A stretch of DNA of 64,000 nt, taken from the NCBI RefSeq assembly GCF_963082655.1, contig NC_081555.1, forward strand, positions 152,003,007 through 152,067,006. Direction: 5' to 3'. A program made the translations under genes and the position numbers. This document shows positions 21,701 to 33,099 of the stretch, piece by piece; position 1 is the first letter of the stretch, and each line of letters starts with the position of its first letter. The DNA is from Stomoxys calcitrans (taxonomy: Eukaryota; Arthropoda; Insecta; Diptera; Muscidae). The notes under the pieces are model-generated. The model was not told where the DNA came from. It was given only the letters and a program-made list of their open reading frames with translations, and searched no databases.

Positions 21701-24700
21701 CAGAAAAAGTCACAATTTGGTGCGGTTTATTGGCAGGTGGCATCATTGGTCAGTATTTTTTCAAGATGGTGCGAGTCGTAACGTAACTGTGAATGTTGAA
21801 CACTATCGTGAGATGATGACATGTGGATTCAACAAGACAGTGCCACATGCCACACAGCACACTTTACAATGGACTTATTGAGAAGCGAGTTCGGATGGAC
21901 CATTTGAGGCTCTGTCACGGTCAACATTTGCATGAAATAATCCTGAAACATTAAATTATAACGACCGTACTATCGATTCAAATAAAGATTTCATGCATTT
22001 TTCTAAATTTGATATGTTTTTTTTTTTTAAATTACCCTTTAATAAAATTCGTAACCCTCTATCATTGATACGAAACTTGAGCCTATTTGGGAATTTTTGG
22101 TTAGTCAGAGACTACAACACATTGCCTCCTAATTCGCAGGTTCGTAGCTCAACGAAATTTGATTTGCATAAAAAGGTGACAAAATAGCCATAGGAGAATT
22201 TTTGCAGAAAAACTATCTCCAGGAAATTAGTTTTCTCCGATTTTCGTAAACATCGTGATACGCTAATCCTATTGGGTTTCAACAGTGGTGGGACGATAAT
22301 AGTCGTGCAGTTGAGCCTAGCCAAGTTGTTGCAAACGATCAGCGAGGTAATGAAATTTCACTGTGTAGATTGTCGGGATGAGCTATGAGAAATGACTTGA
22401 GTAAGACGGAACTGATGCTCTTCACTCGTTTACATATGATGCCGGATTTTAGACTCGGACGGGACCACTTGAGGGAAAAACCTAGAACTAGACCTCGTTT
22501 CGAACCGACCATGGAAAAGGAATGTGAAGGAAAGAAGCCAGAAGGCACTGGTAGTAAGATGTTCGGTAGAAAGTGGAGTGTTAACCAGAAGATGATTTAA
22601 ACAGCCATTATGAGATCAGTGCCAATTTGGGGGGCATTAATATTATGGGAGGTTGTAGATGGGAAGACTCGACCCAAGAAGCTCGAGCTCAAGAAAGTGC
22701 AAGTGAAAAACAATCTGTGTTGGGCGTTGAAGTGATGCTGGATATACAATCTATTGAAACCAATCTCCAACGACCTACATCAAAAAGAAATATCTGTGCA
22801 AAGTTTCAAGTTTCGAACGAGCTGATCGCCCTTATGAATTCCACAGACGGACGGATGGATGGACGGACGGACTGACTGACGAGCGACCGGACAGACGGAC
22901 AGATCGACTTAAAATGTTAAGACGATCAAGAATATGTATACGTTATGGTGTCACAGTTCAATATTTCGAGGTGTTAGAAACTGAATGACTAGATTAGTAT
23001 ACGGATGGTGGTGGGTCTACAAATCAGGAGATCGACTTATATAGAAGTAATATCAATGCCAAATTTAATAAGCCAGTTGGAAGTCATGAGAAAAACCATT
23101 GTACTAATCGGATGAAAATTCCGCCCTTTTTAGGCGCAATGTATGCTATCTCATACAGTGTCGGATCACTTATTTTGGTTAAATTTCGCAAAAAATTTAA
23201 ATTTGCCGATAGTAACGATCAATCGATATTTAGACGGAAAAAAATAAAATATCGATAGTGCTATCGATATTTTGCCAGCTCTAAGTAGGCACCGAGACCG
23301 ATTCAAGATAAGATCTTTGGGCCTTTCCCTTTTCAGGAAGAGTGGATTGAAAGACACATGCTGTTTTTTGAAGAAGATGAGACCTCTGTCTTTACTAATG
23401 GCTCCAAAGTGGAGTTAGGATCAGAATTGGGGATTAGCACAGATTGGTGAGCGCTGGTATGGCGAACACTGTAAATGGGATGAACACTGTAAATAGATAA
23501 GACATTTGAAATTTGTTTGCCGGAAGAGTCGATTGGGAAACGGACGCTGTGTAAGACCTTCGGGCTACACTTATGACATTAAATTAAATTCAGGGATGGA
23601 AATCTAATAAATAAATTGATTTATTTATCAGAATGGCAGTGCTCAAGGCCTTGGATTCGAGCGTGATGGAATGTTTGGAATCCCTGAATTAATCATGACA
23701 TATCACTGAACTATGTTTCCGGATTCAAGAAGAGGGACGAATATAACAGGAAGGGCTCGTCATGCAATCGTGGAACTACAAGACACAGTACGTTGGATGG
23801 CTATTGCTGAACCAATGTCAAGATGGGAATCTGTATTTTACATTCATGTCAGATTGTTAGGACACTTTGGCCTATCATCGACGGAAGGAGGATGAAGGAG
23901 CTACTGATTTCATAAGATGTCAGTGAATATTGTTACTATGCGTCACGGTGCGATATGCCTTATGACGGTACACATGGATAACATAATACATAATGATTAT
24001 TGCAGAAGTTGTCTTGAGGAGAATGCATTTGCTCTGTTTACTTCGGTGTCCACAGGGTCACAAGTTTCCTATCAGAAACTTAAACAAGGCAGTATGGTTT
24101 CGACAGAAGACACTACGAAATCGTACTCGTACGTACAGGACCACCGGTTGGCACACACCGAGCAGGCAAACCGTACAGGGAACATGGTGAGAATTTGTGA
24201 GAAAGAATCTAGAAGCTGTATGAACACGTTAACATAGTAAAACGTATTCAAATGGAACGATTACGTTGTCCAAGTCATATTGTCAGAATAAATGCAGATG
24301 CCCAAGTTAAAAAGTCATTTGACGACAAATAAAAACGTGCTAAAAATTTACTCAAAATTAATTTAATTGATTGTCATAATTTTACTTGACATACCAAATT
24401 TCTGCTAAGTCAGGCAAAACTTAAAGGTTCTAGGAACCGAACAATGATAATGAAGAGATCGGTTTATATGTAAGCTATACCAGCTTTTAGACCGATTTGG
24501 ACCATACTTGGCGCAGTTGTTAGAAGTCGTTAAAGAACACTACACTCATAGAAAAAAGTTTGCCGAAAATAGCAAACACTGTCTGCTGCATATTAGTAGT
24601 TACGTTTGCTGGTACTATCGCAGTATTCTGCTATAACATTAGTAGTTTTGCAATTAAGCTAGCTACTTTAACGCTTTCGACCTCTATCGTGTTTTCGACA

Positions 24701-27700
24701 GACGAACGGACATTGCTAGATCGAATCAGAGTGTCGAGACGATCAAGAACATATATGTATTTGATGGGGTCGCAGATCAATATTTCGAGGTGTTACAGAC
24801 GGAATGACTAGGTTAGTATACCCCCATCCTATGGTGGTGGGTAAAAAAATGCCTAAAGTAATCAAAATAAGTAATAGGTAAAAAAATAGCATAACATATT
24901 TTTTCAGCAGTTTTTTGTACTTAGGACACTAGTTTTTTTTTTTGCTGATTTAGCTGTATTAGCTGATTTAGCTAATACAGCAGCCCTATGTTTGCTAAAA
25001 AAGCAGTAATGTGTGCTTTCCCTTTTTCAGCAGACAAAAAGCAAACATTTTTGGTGCTTTGAATAACAAATTTGGTAATATGAGAGCTACATCAGGATAT
25101 AGGCCGATCTGAACCGTACTTAGCATTGCCTTAGGCGCCCCTACCTAAGGTAGTCGAGTTGGTAGCTGGTTCGGATTGCCAGTGTGTGGGTCGGGGCAAT
25201 CAGATAGTGTTCTGGTACGAGTTCCAACAACTGTGCCAAGTACGATCCAAATCAGTCTACAACCAGATATAGCTCAAATATAAACCGATTCATCGATTTG
25301 ACTTCTTGAGCCCCTGAAAGCAGCAATTTTTGTCTGATTTAGCTAAACTTTTGCACATAGTGTTTTGTTATAACTTCTAACAACTGTGTTAAGTACGGTC
25401 CAAATCGGTCAAGAACCTAATATAGCTCTCATATAAACCGATCTCCCGATGTGACTTCTTGAGTCCTTACAAGCCCAAATTTTTGTCCGATTTGGCTGAA
25501 ATTTTGCCATGTTATTTTACAAATCAGTCTATAACCTGTTATAGCTCCCATATAAACCGTTCTCTCGATTATCCTTGTTCTATTACTAGAAGCTTGAATT
25601 TTTATTGGTTTGACAGAAGTTTGGTATGTAGAATAAAATGATGACCTTCAACCAAATTTAGTTTGTATACATTTTTAGCAGAATTCGGCCCCACCGAACT
25701 TAACTCACTTTTCTTTGTTTTATTAACCCACCACCACAGGATGGAAGTATACTAATATAGTCAGTCCGTTTGTAACACCTCGAAATTTTGATCTGCGATA
25801 TGATATATATTCTTGATATTCTCGAGTCAATCTAGCCATGCCCGTCCGTTCGTCTGTCTGTTGAAATCACGATTTTAGTCGAACACGTGAAGCTATCCCC
25901 AGTTTTAACTTCTTGAGCCCCTAGAAGCCCTAATTTTCATTCGATGTGGCTGAAATGTGGCACGAGGGCTTCCTTTTTAACTTTCAATATATGTGCCACG
26001 TATAATCGGAATCGATTTAAAAACTGATGTAGCCCCCATATAAAGCCGATTCCTGGATTTGACTACTAGAGCCCCTTTAAACCCGAATTTTCACCTTATT
26101 AAGCACATAGACTTCTGTTCAGACTTCTAAGATTAGTGTCAAGTATGATATGAATCGGTACATAAATTGATATAGTCCCCATATAAGCCGATCCCTGGTT
26201 TTGTCTTTTTGAGCCGATAGTTGCCTCAATGTTCATTATATGTGGCTGAAATTTGGCACAAGGACTTCTATAATAACTTTCAACATGTGTGTCAAGTATA
26301 ATCAGAATCGGTATATAAACTGATGTAGCCCCCATATAAACCGATTCCCGGACTTGACTTCCTGAACCCTTAGATGCCTTAGTTTCCATCCGATTTAGCG
26401 AACTTTTTGTTCATGAAGTAAACTTATGCCCTTCAAAACTCACTCCAAATCCCAACCGATCTCCAGATTTAACTCCTAGCAGCTATAGTTTTTACCCAAA
26501 TTGGCTAAAATATGGTACGTGAAGTATCCTTGTGTCCTCATAAAGGTTCATAAATAAATATACTCCCATTAAAGACCGATACCCCGATATGACTTCTTGA
26601 GACCAAAGAAGCCGTAATCAATACCCGATTTGATTGTTTTAACTGAGCTAACAAGGATATCCATGGTGGTGGGTACCCAAGATTCGGGCTGGCAGAACTT
26701 AGCACGCTTTTACTTGTTTGTAATTTTTTGTGGTATGTTGTACAGTCCCCCTAACTTTTCCCCCTTCCTAACCTTCATTTTGAGTTCAGAAAAATTTTCA
26801 CTTTTAGCTTACCTCAAACATAATGGTGTTAACTTCATCCATAACATCCTTATCGGTCCATTTGATTTCGGGATTCTTTTCCATTTCCATCATGGCATCC
26901 AACAAGGCCAAACGTTTCTTCTCACCCACATCATTCTCATCGATTTCGTCCAAATCATCACGCAGGCCACTCTTTTTCTCCTGTGCCCCCTTAGTCTTCT
27001 CATCACGATCGATGATGGCACGTTCTTCAGCATTGAAATTCTTCTTACGATCCTCGACCACCTTGCGAGTCATACTGAGGATGACATTCATCAATTGGTT
27101 ATCGCGTTCACGTAGCTTGGTGAAGTTGTAGGTGGAATCCAGGCGATAGAACAATTTCAATTGGCGATTGTGTATAATGTCGCACATATCCATAACAGCT
27201 TGGGCATATTCGGCACTCTTTTCCGTCTCCGGTTGCAGTTTGCAGCCCATGGCAGTGGTAAGCAGAATATCCACCGTGGTCTCAGACATATATTTGTGGC
27301 AATCGAATTCTTTGCCCACAGTTTCGCCCAAGCGACCCACCACCGCCTTGGAGTGTTTCACAAAAGTGGGAATGAAACTCTTCAAAATGCTCTGATGGAA
27401 GGTGGGGGCAATCATTTTACGATGATGCCGCCAATGATGGCCATTCGAAATGAGAAGACCATTGCCGAACCAGGGTCGGAAGTAACGATATTCCACGGAT
27501 TTTTCCAAATGCTTTTGGCCACTCAGTATCAACTCAATGTCCGAGGGATTGGTGAGGAAAACAACATTCATGTGACCCAGGGTGACTCGTATTGTCTCTC
27601 CAAGTTCGTCAAAAATGCTAGATACCATTTTCAATATTTCATGGTTGCTTTGTCCAAAGGCCAAGTGGCCATTGCCAATCAATGGCAATTGTTTGGGTGT

Positions 27701-27862
27701 TGGTATATTGTCCATCATCTTGTATTCTCGCGTATTACGGCGATAGTATTCATACAGTATGGCAATCACACCCAAACCAAAGAGGACGCTCACCATGGTG
27801 CTTGAGCCCTCAGCGCCCGTCATGGTGGGTTGCACACTATCCTGCAGAGTTTCCACAGACAT
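18794..27862 (-). CDS. CYP4G: Cytochrome P450, CYP4G subfamily (549 aa, two exons)
   Basis: Join on the minus strand: 27862-26813 (350 codons) and 19393-18794 (199 codons plus stop), intron phase 0 at GAG|GTAAGC ... TTGCAG|GGC. A hydrophobic anchor spans about residues 22-40 with a basic segment after it, then proline-rich PTPKQLPLIG. I-helix GHDTT is at 351-355, ExxR (ETLR) at 409-412, PERT at 470-473, and the heme loop FSAGPRSCVG at 484-493 with Cys491 as thiolate ligand. The CYP4G-specific acidic insertion is present, ending GLRDDLDEIDENDVG at about 313. Length is near that of Drosophila CYP4G1. In flies CYP4G enzymes are ER-bound oxidative decarbonylases of oenocytes that turn fatty aldehydes into cuticular hydrocarbons; that role is inferred here. 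All catalytic landmarks are intact. Compared with its neighbour at 37035-41418 it lacks two introns, and its sole intron is 7.4 kb of nested transposons. Confidence 0.93.
19727..19880 (+). mobile_element. tRNA-derived SINE
   Basis: Head GTAGCGCAGAGGTTAGCATG (A-box region), CGCCTACGAC, decayed B box, then TTCAGCGGTGGTTATCTCC and ACTATGCCATTTGAAAC. Cut at about 19877 by the start of a DINE. Confidence 0.65.
19876..21420 (-). mobile_element. DINE-1-like element, long reverse copy
   Basis: Starts with a decayed 3' terminus (AACAAGTAAAAAAGCATTAC, CTTTGGATACCCAATAAC), then about eight modules (GAGATCGGTCTATATGGCAG type), then the reverse 5' end: CAGACAGACGGACATTTC, CAAGAATATATATACTTTA. Confidence 0.75.
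21484..22041 (+). pseudogene. Decayed Tc1/mariner-type transposase copy
   Basis: Ends TAAAGGGTGACTTTT and the inverted ATTACCCTTTA. Between them a broken plus frame reads as transposase: WCGLLAGGIIGQYFFK (about 21717-21765), then HEII near the end, with a frameshifted C-terminal block corresponding to RMDHLRLCHGQHLHEI (about 21893-21940). Stops and a large internal deletion remove most of the catalytic domain. Same family as the MITE at 10661. Confidence 0.75.
22060..22740 (+). mobile_element. Decayed R1-type LINE fragment
   Basis: DLSKTELMLFTR (about 22391-22430) and FGRKWSVNQKMI then RSVPIWGALILWEVV (22560-22650) correspond to the NPxKTELVLFTR and KWGLxPxxxxWIYxAxVRPxxxYGxxVWW stretches of R1-type reverse transcriptases. 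Frames broken. Confidence 0.6.
22745..23150 (-). mobile_element. DINE-1-like fragments (reverse), with GGAC-rich microsatellite
   Basis: CAAAGTTTCAAGTTTCGAAC, then an expanded (GGAC/GGAT/AGAC)n tract at about 22846-22905, then AAGAATATGTATACGTTATG, TATTTCGAGGTGTTAG and GGTGGTGGGT. A partial module follows. Confidence 0.6.
23290..24240 (+). mobile_element. Decayed R1-type LINE 3' region (RNase H and Cys tail)
   Basis: TSVFTDGSKVELGSELGIST (about 23383-23445) is the opening of an RNase H domain (xxTDGSK). Further on, NDYCRSCLEENAF (about 23992-24030) matches the C-terminal Cys-rich motif of R1-type ORF2. Frames are broken between. Confidence 0.6.
24328..24848 (-). mobile_element. DINE-1-like element, reverse, carrying another insertion
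   Basis: Starts ACAAATAAAAACGTGCTAAA, one module (GAGATCGGTTTATATGTAAG), then foreign sequence from about 24541 (ACTCATAGAAAAAAGTTTGC), then ACAGACGAACGGACATTGC, TATTTCGAGGTGTTACAG and ATCCTATGGTGGTGGGTA. Confidence 0.65.
24541..25080. repeat. Unknown repeat built of 'AGCAAAC / GTTTGCT' words
   Basis: Two portions (24541-24665 and about 24870-25080) share GTTTGCTG-, AGCAAACA- and CAGCAG-like words on both strands, including TAGCTGATTTAGCTAATACAGCAG. The first lies inside a DINE. Possibly a foldback-type MITE family; ends not resolved. Confidence 0.35.
25220..25722 (+). mobile_element. DINE-1-like element, first of a head-to-tail pair
   Basis: Three modules of the CATATAAACCGATCTCCCGA type and a 3' end with AGAATTCGGCCCCACCGAAC, then CACTTTTCTTTGTTTTATT at 25722. 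The next DINE begins within a few bases. Confidence 0.7.
25723..26720 (+). mobile_element. DINE-1-like element, second of the pair, near full length
   Basis: Begins ACCCACCACCACAGGATGG, then TAACACCTCGAAATTTTG, TATATATTCTTGATATTC, CCATGCCCGTCCGTTCGTC, four modules, and ends GGTGGTGGGTACCCAAG, GGCAGAACTTAGCACGC, TTTTACTTGTTT. Confidence 0.75.
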
Positions 27863-27992
27863 TTTCTCTTAGTCCTTTTTTATCGCCTTATCCTTTGCAA
27901 GTGGTTATATGAAATTTCTTATCCCGATATAACACGCGGCCACTTAACGTTCGTTCGAAATTGTTTCCTCGACACGGTTCGAGTAGAACTGC

Positions 27993-28024
27993 TGATGGTC
28001 ATGCCCGTTGCCTGGGTTATTATA
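27993..28024 (-). promoter_or_regulatory. Candidate core promoter of second P450 (TATA and Inr)
   Basis: On the minus strand, TATAATAA at 28024-28017 and ATCAGCAGTTC with the putative start A at 27993, 31 bp after the first T of the TATA, the usual spacing in insects. The implied 131-nt 5' leader contains no ATG before the start codon at 27862. Sequence-only prediction. Confidence 0.45.
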
Positions 28025-28099
28025 ATCAATCTAGAGCACCATGTAAGTATTTATTTGCGCTTTCTTCTTCACAGTCATCGAATGCGTTAGAATATATTT

Positions 28100-29210
28100 A
28101 AAATATTTGTTATGCATTTTAAGTTTTGATTAGCTAATGCAATTTGTAGCAGACTTTCAACACACACAAAAAGAATGCATTAACGGTGAGTTGCATTATT
28201 GCAGAAAATTGCATTCCGCTTTGGTATGCCTTCGCATTTAGATTTAGTTTTCTAAATTGTCTGTCCCCAACTGGGATTTCAAGCATAAAAACATGAGATG
28301 TTGGACATAGTTAGTACATTCTATGGTGAAGGTGGAACATTTTCTTCCTTCCAAAGGTTATAACCTGCTTTCAAACATCTTTAAGATATAAATTCTCTCT
28401 CTTCAAAATATTACAGAAAACCTGGAATTGTTTTTTAGTGAAAGTAAAAACTATGCAAATTGTACTCTAACAAAGGTACTTATAGTATAGAGTAGAAACC
28501 AAAGCAAAGGATCCTTCCGGTATTCCATTATGTATCTCGGAGGACAACCACCACAGGATGCTTAATAGAATAGAAACCCAAAATACAATCAAACCAAAAA
28601 TTCAAACTTAAGAAAAGAACAAGTGTTGGTCACAGCGAAGCGATGAGCCCTCATTGTTTTCATCCATTGACCGACAATGTACTCCTACATAACAATGGCA
28701 ATGAGAACACAAGAAATAGTTAAGATATCCTGATTGGCACACTTGTTCCTCCATTTATGAATGAAATTGAAAACGAAGTTGAAAAGGTGAATGAATTTTT
28801 TTAAAACACCGGAAATAAATGAACATGAGTTGATCCTACATAAGCAAAGGCAAGCTCGACGAAGGATTTCATTTTCATTTAAATGAATTATTTAAGGACT
28901 ACAAAGAAACCTGGACGAATTGTTGGCAATGCCAAAAAACCACAAAATCTTAATTTGTTGCCTCAAAGACAATAGGATAAATTCCGTAAATAAAATGGTG
29001 GTGAGGAACAAGAAAACCATGTACACGTGTTCAAATTTTTAACAAAGATTTGAACATATTGAAAAAATTTGGCCGACAAATACCGGAATTTTGAGCTCCG
29101 GCTTGTGTAGTGTTCATCGTTATCACGGTAAGCTTGGCCGTAAGCTACCGAATTCGTCTACAGATTGCGGATAGTGGAAAGCTTCGTCTTTATGCAGAGT
29201 AACTCCAAAT
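28100..29210. other. Unique AT-rich region upstream of second P450
   Basis: No repeat or gene recognised; may contain regulatory sequence for the P450 reading away from it. Confidence 0.4.
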
Positions 29211-29214
29211 GCGG

Positions 29215-29500
29215 GTGGTCAGCGATTTCGAGAGCAGAGTCTCTGTGAGGGGGTCAGGTGGCACTGGCTCTTAATTAAATACTGAGTGCCAATTATACTC
29301 GGAATGACATGGCGAGTTATTGGCGCCTTCAAATAACCAATGGCCAACATCAGCGTCTGCTCCCAAGTTAGGAGCAGTTGGAGGAAAGAGCCGGAGCTTG
29401 AAGCCAGCGGCTCGTGAAATCGAGGGATACATGTGTGATGCCACATAACCAATGCAGTTGGCGTGTTGGGCCAGTAACCCGCCAGGAAAAATTATAAAAA
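29215..29500. repeat. Unknown interspersed repeat
   Basis: CACTGAGTGCC-, ATACTCGGAATGACATGGCG and AGTTATTGGCGCC-like words are the reverse complement of sequence at about 61598-61680 (GGCGGGTTATTGGCGTC side). Family not identified. Confidence 0.5.
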
Positions 29501-29565
29501 ATTATCTGAGAAACAAAAGAATAGTAAGAACGGACTCCCCTAACGTTGATGAACCACGCAAGCGA

Positions 29566-32255
29566 AACAAGTAAAAAGGCAGGTATATATGTAAACCGCC
29601 TTTCCTCATATTTCAGTGAAAAAATACATAATTTATGCCCCCATAGAAGCTATACCGAAATATGGTCCGATTTGGACCAAATTCGGCACGGACATTGAGT
29701 GGTCTAATAAATACAAGTCATTGTTCAATTTTTTAAAACAAAATATTGATCTTTTAGGTAGCCATATCCAAATATAGACCGATCTGAAACATATACCACA
29801 CGGATGTCGGAAAGTCTTACATAAGTCACTGTGTCAAATTTCATCGAAATAAGATTATAAATATGCCTTTTATGGGGCCAAGACTTTAAAACGAGAGACC
29901 GATCTATATAACAGCTATATCCAAATCTGAACCGATCTGGGCAAAATTGAAGAGGGATGTCGAAGGGCCTTACACAACACACTGTCCTAAATTTCGACTA
30001 AATCGAACAATAAATGCGCCTTTTATGGGTCCAAGACCTTAAATCGAGAGATCGGTCTATATGCCAGCTATATCCAAATCTGGATCGATCTGGGTCAAAT
30101 TGCATAAAGTTGTCGAAGAGCGTACCACAACTCTCTATCCCAAATTTCAGCGAAATCAGACAATAAATGAGCCTATTATGGGCCCCAGACTATAAATCAA
30201 GATATCGGTCTATATATATCTGAGCCAAATTGAAGAAGCATGGCGAAGGGCCTAACATAAGTCACTGTGTCTATTTTCAGCGAAATCGAAAAATAAATGC
30301 GCCTTTTATGGGTCCAAGACCTTAAATCGAGAGATCGGTCTATATAGCAGCTATATCCAAATCTGAACCGATCTGGTCCAAATTGAAAGAGGATCTTGAA
30401 GGGCCTAACATAACGCACTGTCCCAAATTTCGACTAAATCGAACAATAAATGAGCCTTTTATGGCCCCAAAACCTGAAACCGAGAGATCGGTCTATATGG
30501 CAGCTATATTCAAATCTGGAACGATCTGGGTCAAATTGCATAAAGTTGTCGAAGAGCCTACCACAACTCTCTATCCCAAATTTCGGCGAAATCAGACAAT
30601 AAGTGAGCCTATTATGGGCCCCAGACTATAAATCAAGATATCGGTCTATATATATCTGAGCCAAATTGAAGAAGGATGGCGAAGGACCCAACATAAGTCA
30701 CTGTGTCTATTTTCAGCGAAATCGAAAAATAAATGCGCCTTTTATGGGTCCAAGACCTTAAATCGAGAGATCGGTCTATATGCCAGCTATATCCAAATCT
30801 GGATCGATCTGGGCCAATTAGCAGAAAGTTGTTGAAGAGCCTAACACAACTCATTGTCCCAAATTGCGGCAAAATCAGACAATATATGCGCCTATTATGG
30901 GCCCAAGACTATAAATCGAGATATCGGTCTATATGGCAGCTATATGCAAATCTGGACACATCTGAGCCAAATTGAGGAAGGATGGCGAAGGACCTAACAT
31001 AAATCACTGTGTCTATTTTCAGCGAAATCGAACAATAAATGCACCTTTTATCGGCCCAAGACCTTAAATTGAGAGATCGGACTATATCGCAGCTATATCC
31101 AAATCTGAACCGATGCGAGCCAAATTGAAAAATTATAGCGAAGGGCCTAACACAAAACATTGTCACAAATTTCGGCGTAATCGAACAATAAATGCTCCTT
31201 TTATGGGCCCAAGACCTTAAATCGAGAGATCGGTCTATATGGCAGCTATATCCAAATCTGATCTGATCAGAAGCAAATTGTAGAGGGATGTTAAGCGGCT
31301 TAACACAACTCATTGTCCCAAATTTCGGCAAAATCAGACAATAAATGGGGCTTTTGTGGGCCCAAGACTATATATGGAGATATCGGTCTATATTGCAGCT
31401 ATATGCAAATCTGGACCCATTGCAGCCAAATTGAAAAAGGATGTGGAAGGGCCTAACACAACACACTGTCACAAATTTCGGCGTAATCGAACAATAAATG
31501 CGCCTTTTATGGGCCCAAGTCCTTATATCGAGAGATCGGTCTATAAGGCAGATATATCCAAATCAGAACCGATCTGGGAAGGATGCCGATGGGCCTAATA
31601 CAACTCACTGTCCCAAATTTCAGCAAAATCGGATAATAAATATGGCTTTTAAGGGCCTAAGACCCTAAATAGGAAGATCGGTCTATATGGCAACTATATC
31701 CAAATCGGATCTGATCAGAGGCAAATTGCAGAAAGATGTTAAGCGGCTTAACACCACTCACTGCCCCAAATTTGACAAAATCGGACAATAAATGCACCTT
31801 TTATGGGCCTAAGACCTTAAATTGAGAGATCGATCTATATGACAGCTGTATCCAAATCTGGACCGATCTGAGCCAAATTTCGCTGACATCAGACTAAAAA
31901 TGCTCCTGAACCAATCAGAGCCAAATTACAGAGAGATGTTAAGCGGCCTAACACAACTCACTGTCCCATATTTAAGCATAAGCAAAATCGGATAATAAAT
32001 GAGGCTTTAATGGGCCTAAGACCCTAAATCGGCGGATCGGTCTATATGGGGGCTATATAGACTATCTTCGAACTTAACCAGCTTGTGGACAAAAAACAGA
32101 ATCTGTGCAAAGTTTCAGCTTAATATTTTTATTTTTAAAGACTGTAGCGTGATTTCAACAGACAGACGGATAGGGCTAGCTCGTCTTAGATTTTTACGAC
32201 GATCAAGAATATATGTACTTTATAGGGTCGGAAATGGATATTTCGATGTGTTGCG
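29566..32255 (-). mobile_element. DINE-1-like element with expanded central array (2.7 kb)
   Basis: Starts AAACAAGTAAAAAGGCAGG (3' end, reversed). It then has about 15 modules with a period of about 150 bp (GATCGGTCTATAT near 30053, 30335, 30486, 30773, 31226, 31531) and the reverse 5' end CAGACAGACGGATAGGGC, ATCAAGAATATATGTACTT. A block of about 440 bp (30040-30480 against 30480-30920) is duplicated as a higher-order unit. Confidence 0.8.
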
Positions 32256-32269
32256 TTGTTGTTGTTGTG

Positions 32270-32425
32270 GGTATAAAAAGGACCATGATTTGCTGATCTG
32301 CACCTGGAATATCCGGACTCTTTATATAGAAGGTGCAGTATACTCGCTGGCGGATGTATTTGAGACGTACTAGGCAGATATAACTGCCCTACAGAAAGTG
32401 CGATGGACAGGGAATGGGGAACTAA
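32270..32425 (+). mobile_element. RTE-clade LINE, start of endonuclease
   Basis: Plus frame: LLICTWNIRTLYIEGAVYSL then ADVFETY, stop, ADITALQKVRWTGNGELT. This is the N-terminal start of the apurinic-type endonuclease of RTE/BovB-like elements (TWNxRTL, QExRW, with the catalytic Glu replaced by Lys here). Dead. Confidence 0.65.
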
Positions 32426-32429
32426 CTAT

Positions 32430-33091
32430 TAAACGCCTACCTCAACGAACTTGCCTAAAATTTCGCTGCAAGATATCTGAAGATATCTTCCACCAAATCT
32501 TCAGCCACATTGTTCGCTACAAATACGCGTGAGGTGAATACTGAGCTGAAAGTGATGGTTGATGGAGAAATGATTCCGAATATCAAGTGTCCCAAAATAC
32601 TTGGCATCACATTTGACAAATCTTACACATTCTCCCCACATGCCACAGCAATTTGCGATAAAGTCAAAAGAAGAAACAAGGTCCTCAAGTCACTTGCCGA
32701 CGGCACTTGGGGTACTGACAAAGAAACCTTGTTGACCCGGTACAAAGCAATTGGCCGATCTGTGGTGAATGGTGTCCTTTGAGAAAGACCACCTGCCATT
32801 GCACCTGAAGAAATTGACCTCTCCCGGACTCAATTACGTTCCTTCGAATGCAGCCGACTCAATTCCTACAGAGCAAGGATTGATGCCGACATGCAAGATG
32901 TATGGAGCAATTCTGATCAGGGGCACGACACACGTCACCTGTTTAACTGCCCAACCAGACCCATTGGACTCAGACTCAGTTCCCTCAGAACGCACCCCAT
33001 CTTAGTCGCAGAGTTCCTGGATCTGGACACTCAACAGAATCAAGCAGACGAAAGATATAACACAACAAACTACTACAACAACAACAACTAA
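32430..33091 (+). mobile_element. Jockey-type LINE 3' remnant
   Basis: RT thumb region VMVDGEMIPNIKCPKILGIT and KSYTFSPHATAICDKVKRRN (32540-32680), GTDKETLLTRYKAIGRSVVN (32711-32770), then after an internal deletion HDTRHLFNCPTRPIGLRL and HPILVAEFLDLDTQ (32920-33040), ending in a CAACAACAACAA tail. The same family is on the minus strand at 55270-57745. Confidence 0.75.
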
Positions 33092-33099
33092 CTATACTA

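Larger units (their letters stand above)
19394..26812 (-). other. 7.4-kb transposon-filled intron of second P450
   Basis: Canonical GT (26812-26811) and AG (19395-19394). Contents in window order: SINE 19727, DINE 19876-21420, mariner-type copy 21484-22041, LINE pieces 22060-22740 and 23290-24240, DINE ends 22745-23150 and 24328-24848, an unknown repeat 24541-25080, and two head-to-tail DINEs 25220-26720. The matching intron of the neighbouring gene is only 75 bp. Confidence 0.85.

Noticed and set aside
26804..27862. Long plus-strand open frames of up to 214 codons antisense to the P450 exon (26630-27115, 27161-27805)
   Set aside because: They are the antisense shadow of the conserved CYP4G coding sequence and show no domain of their own.
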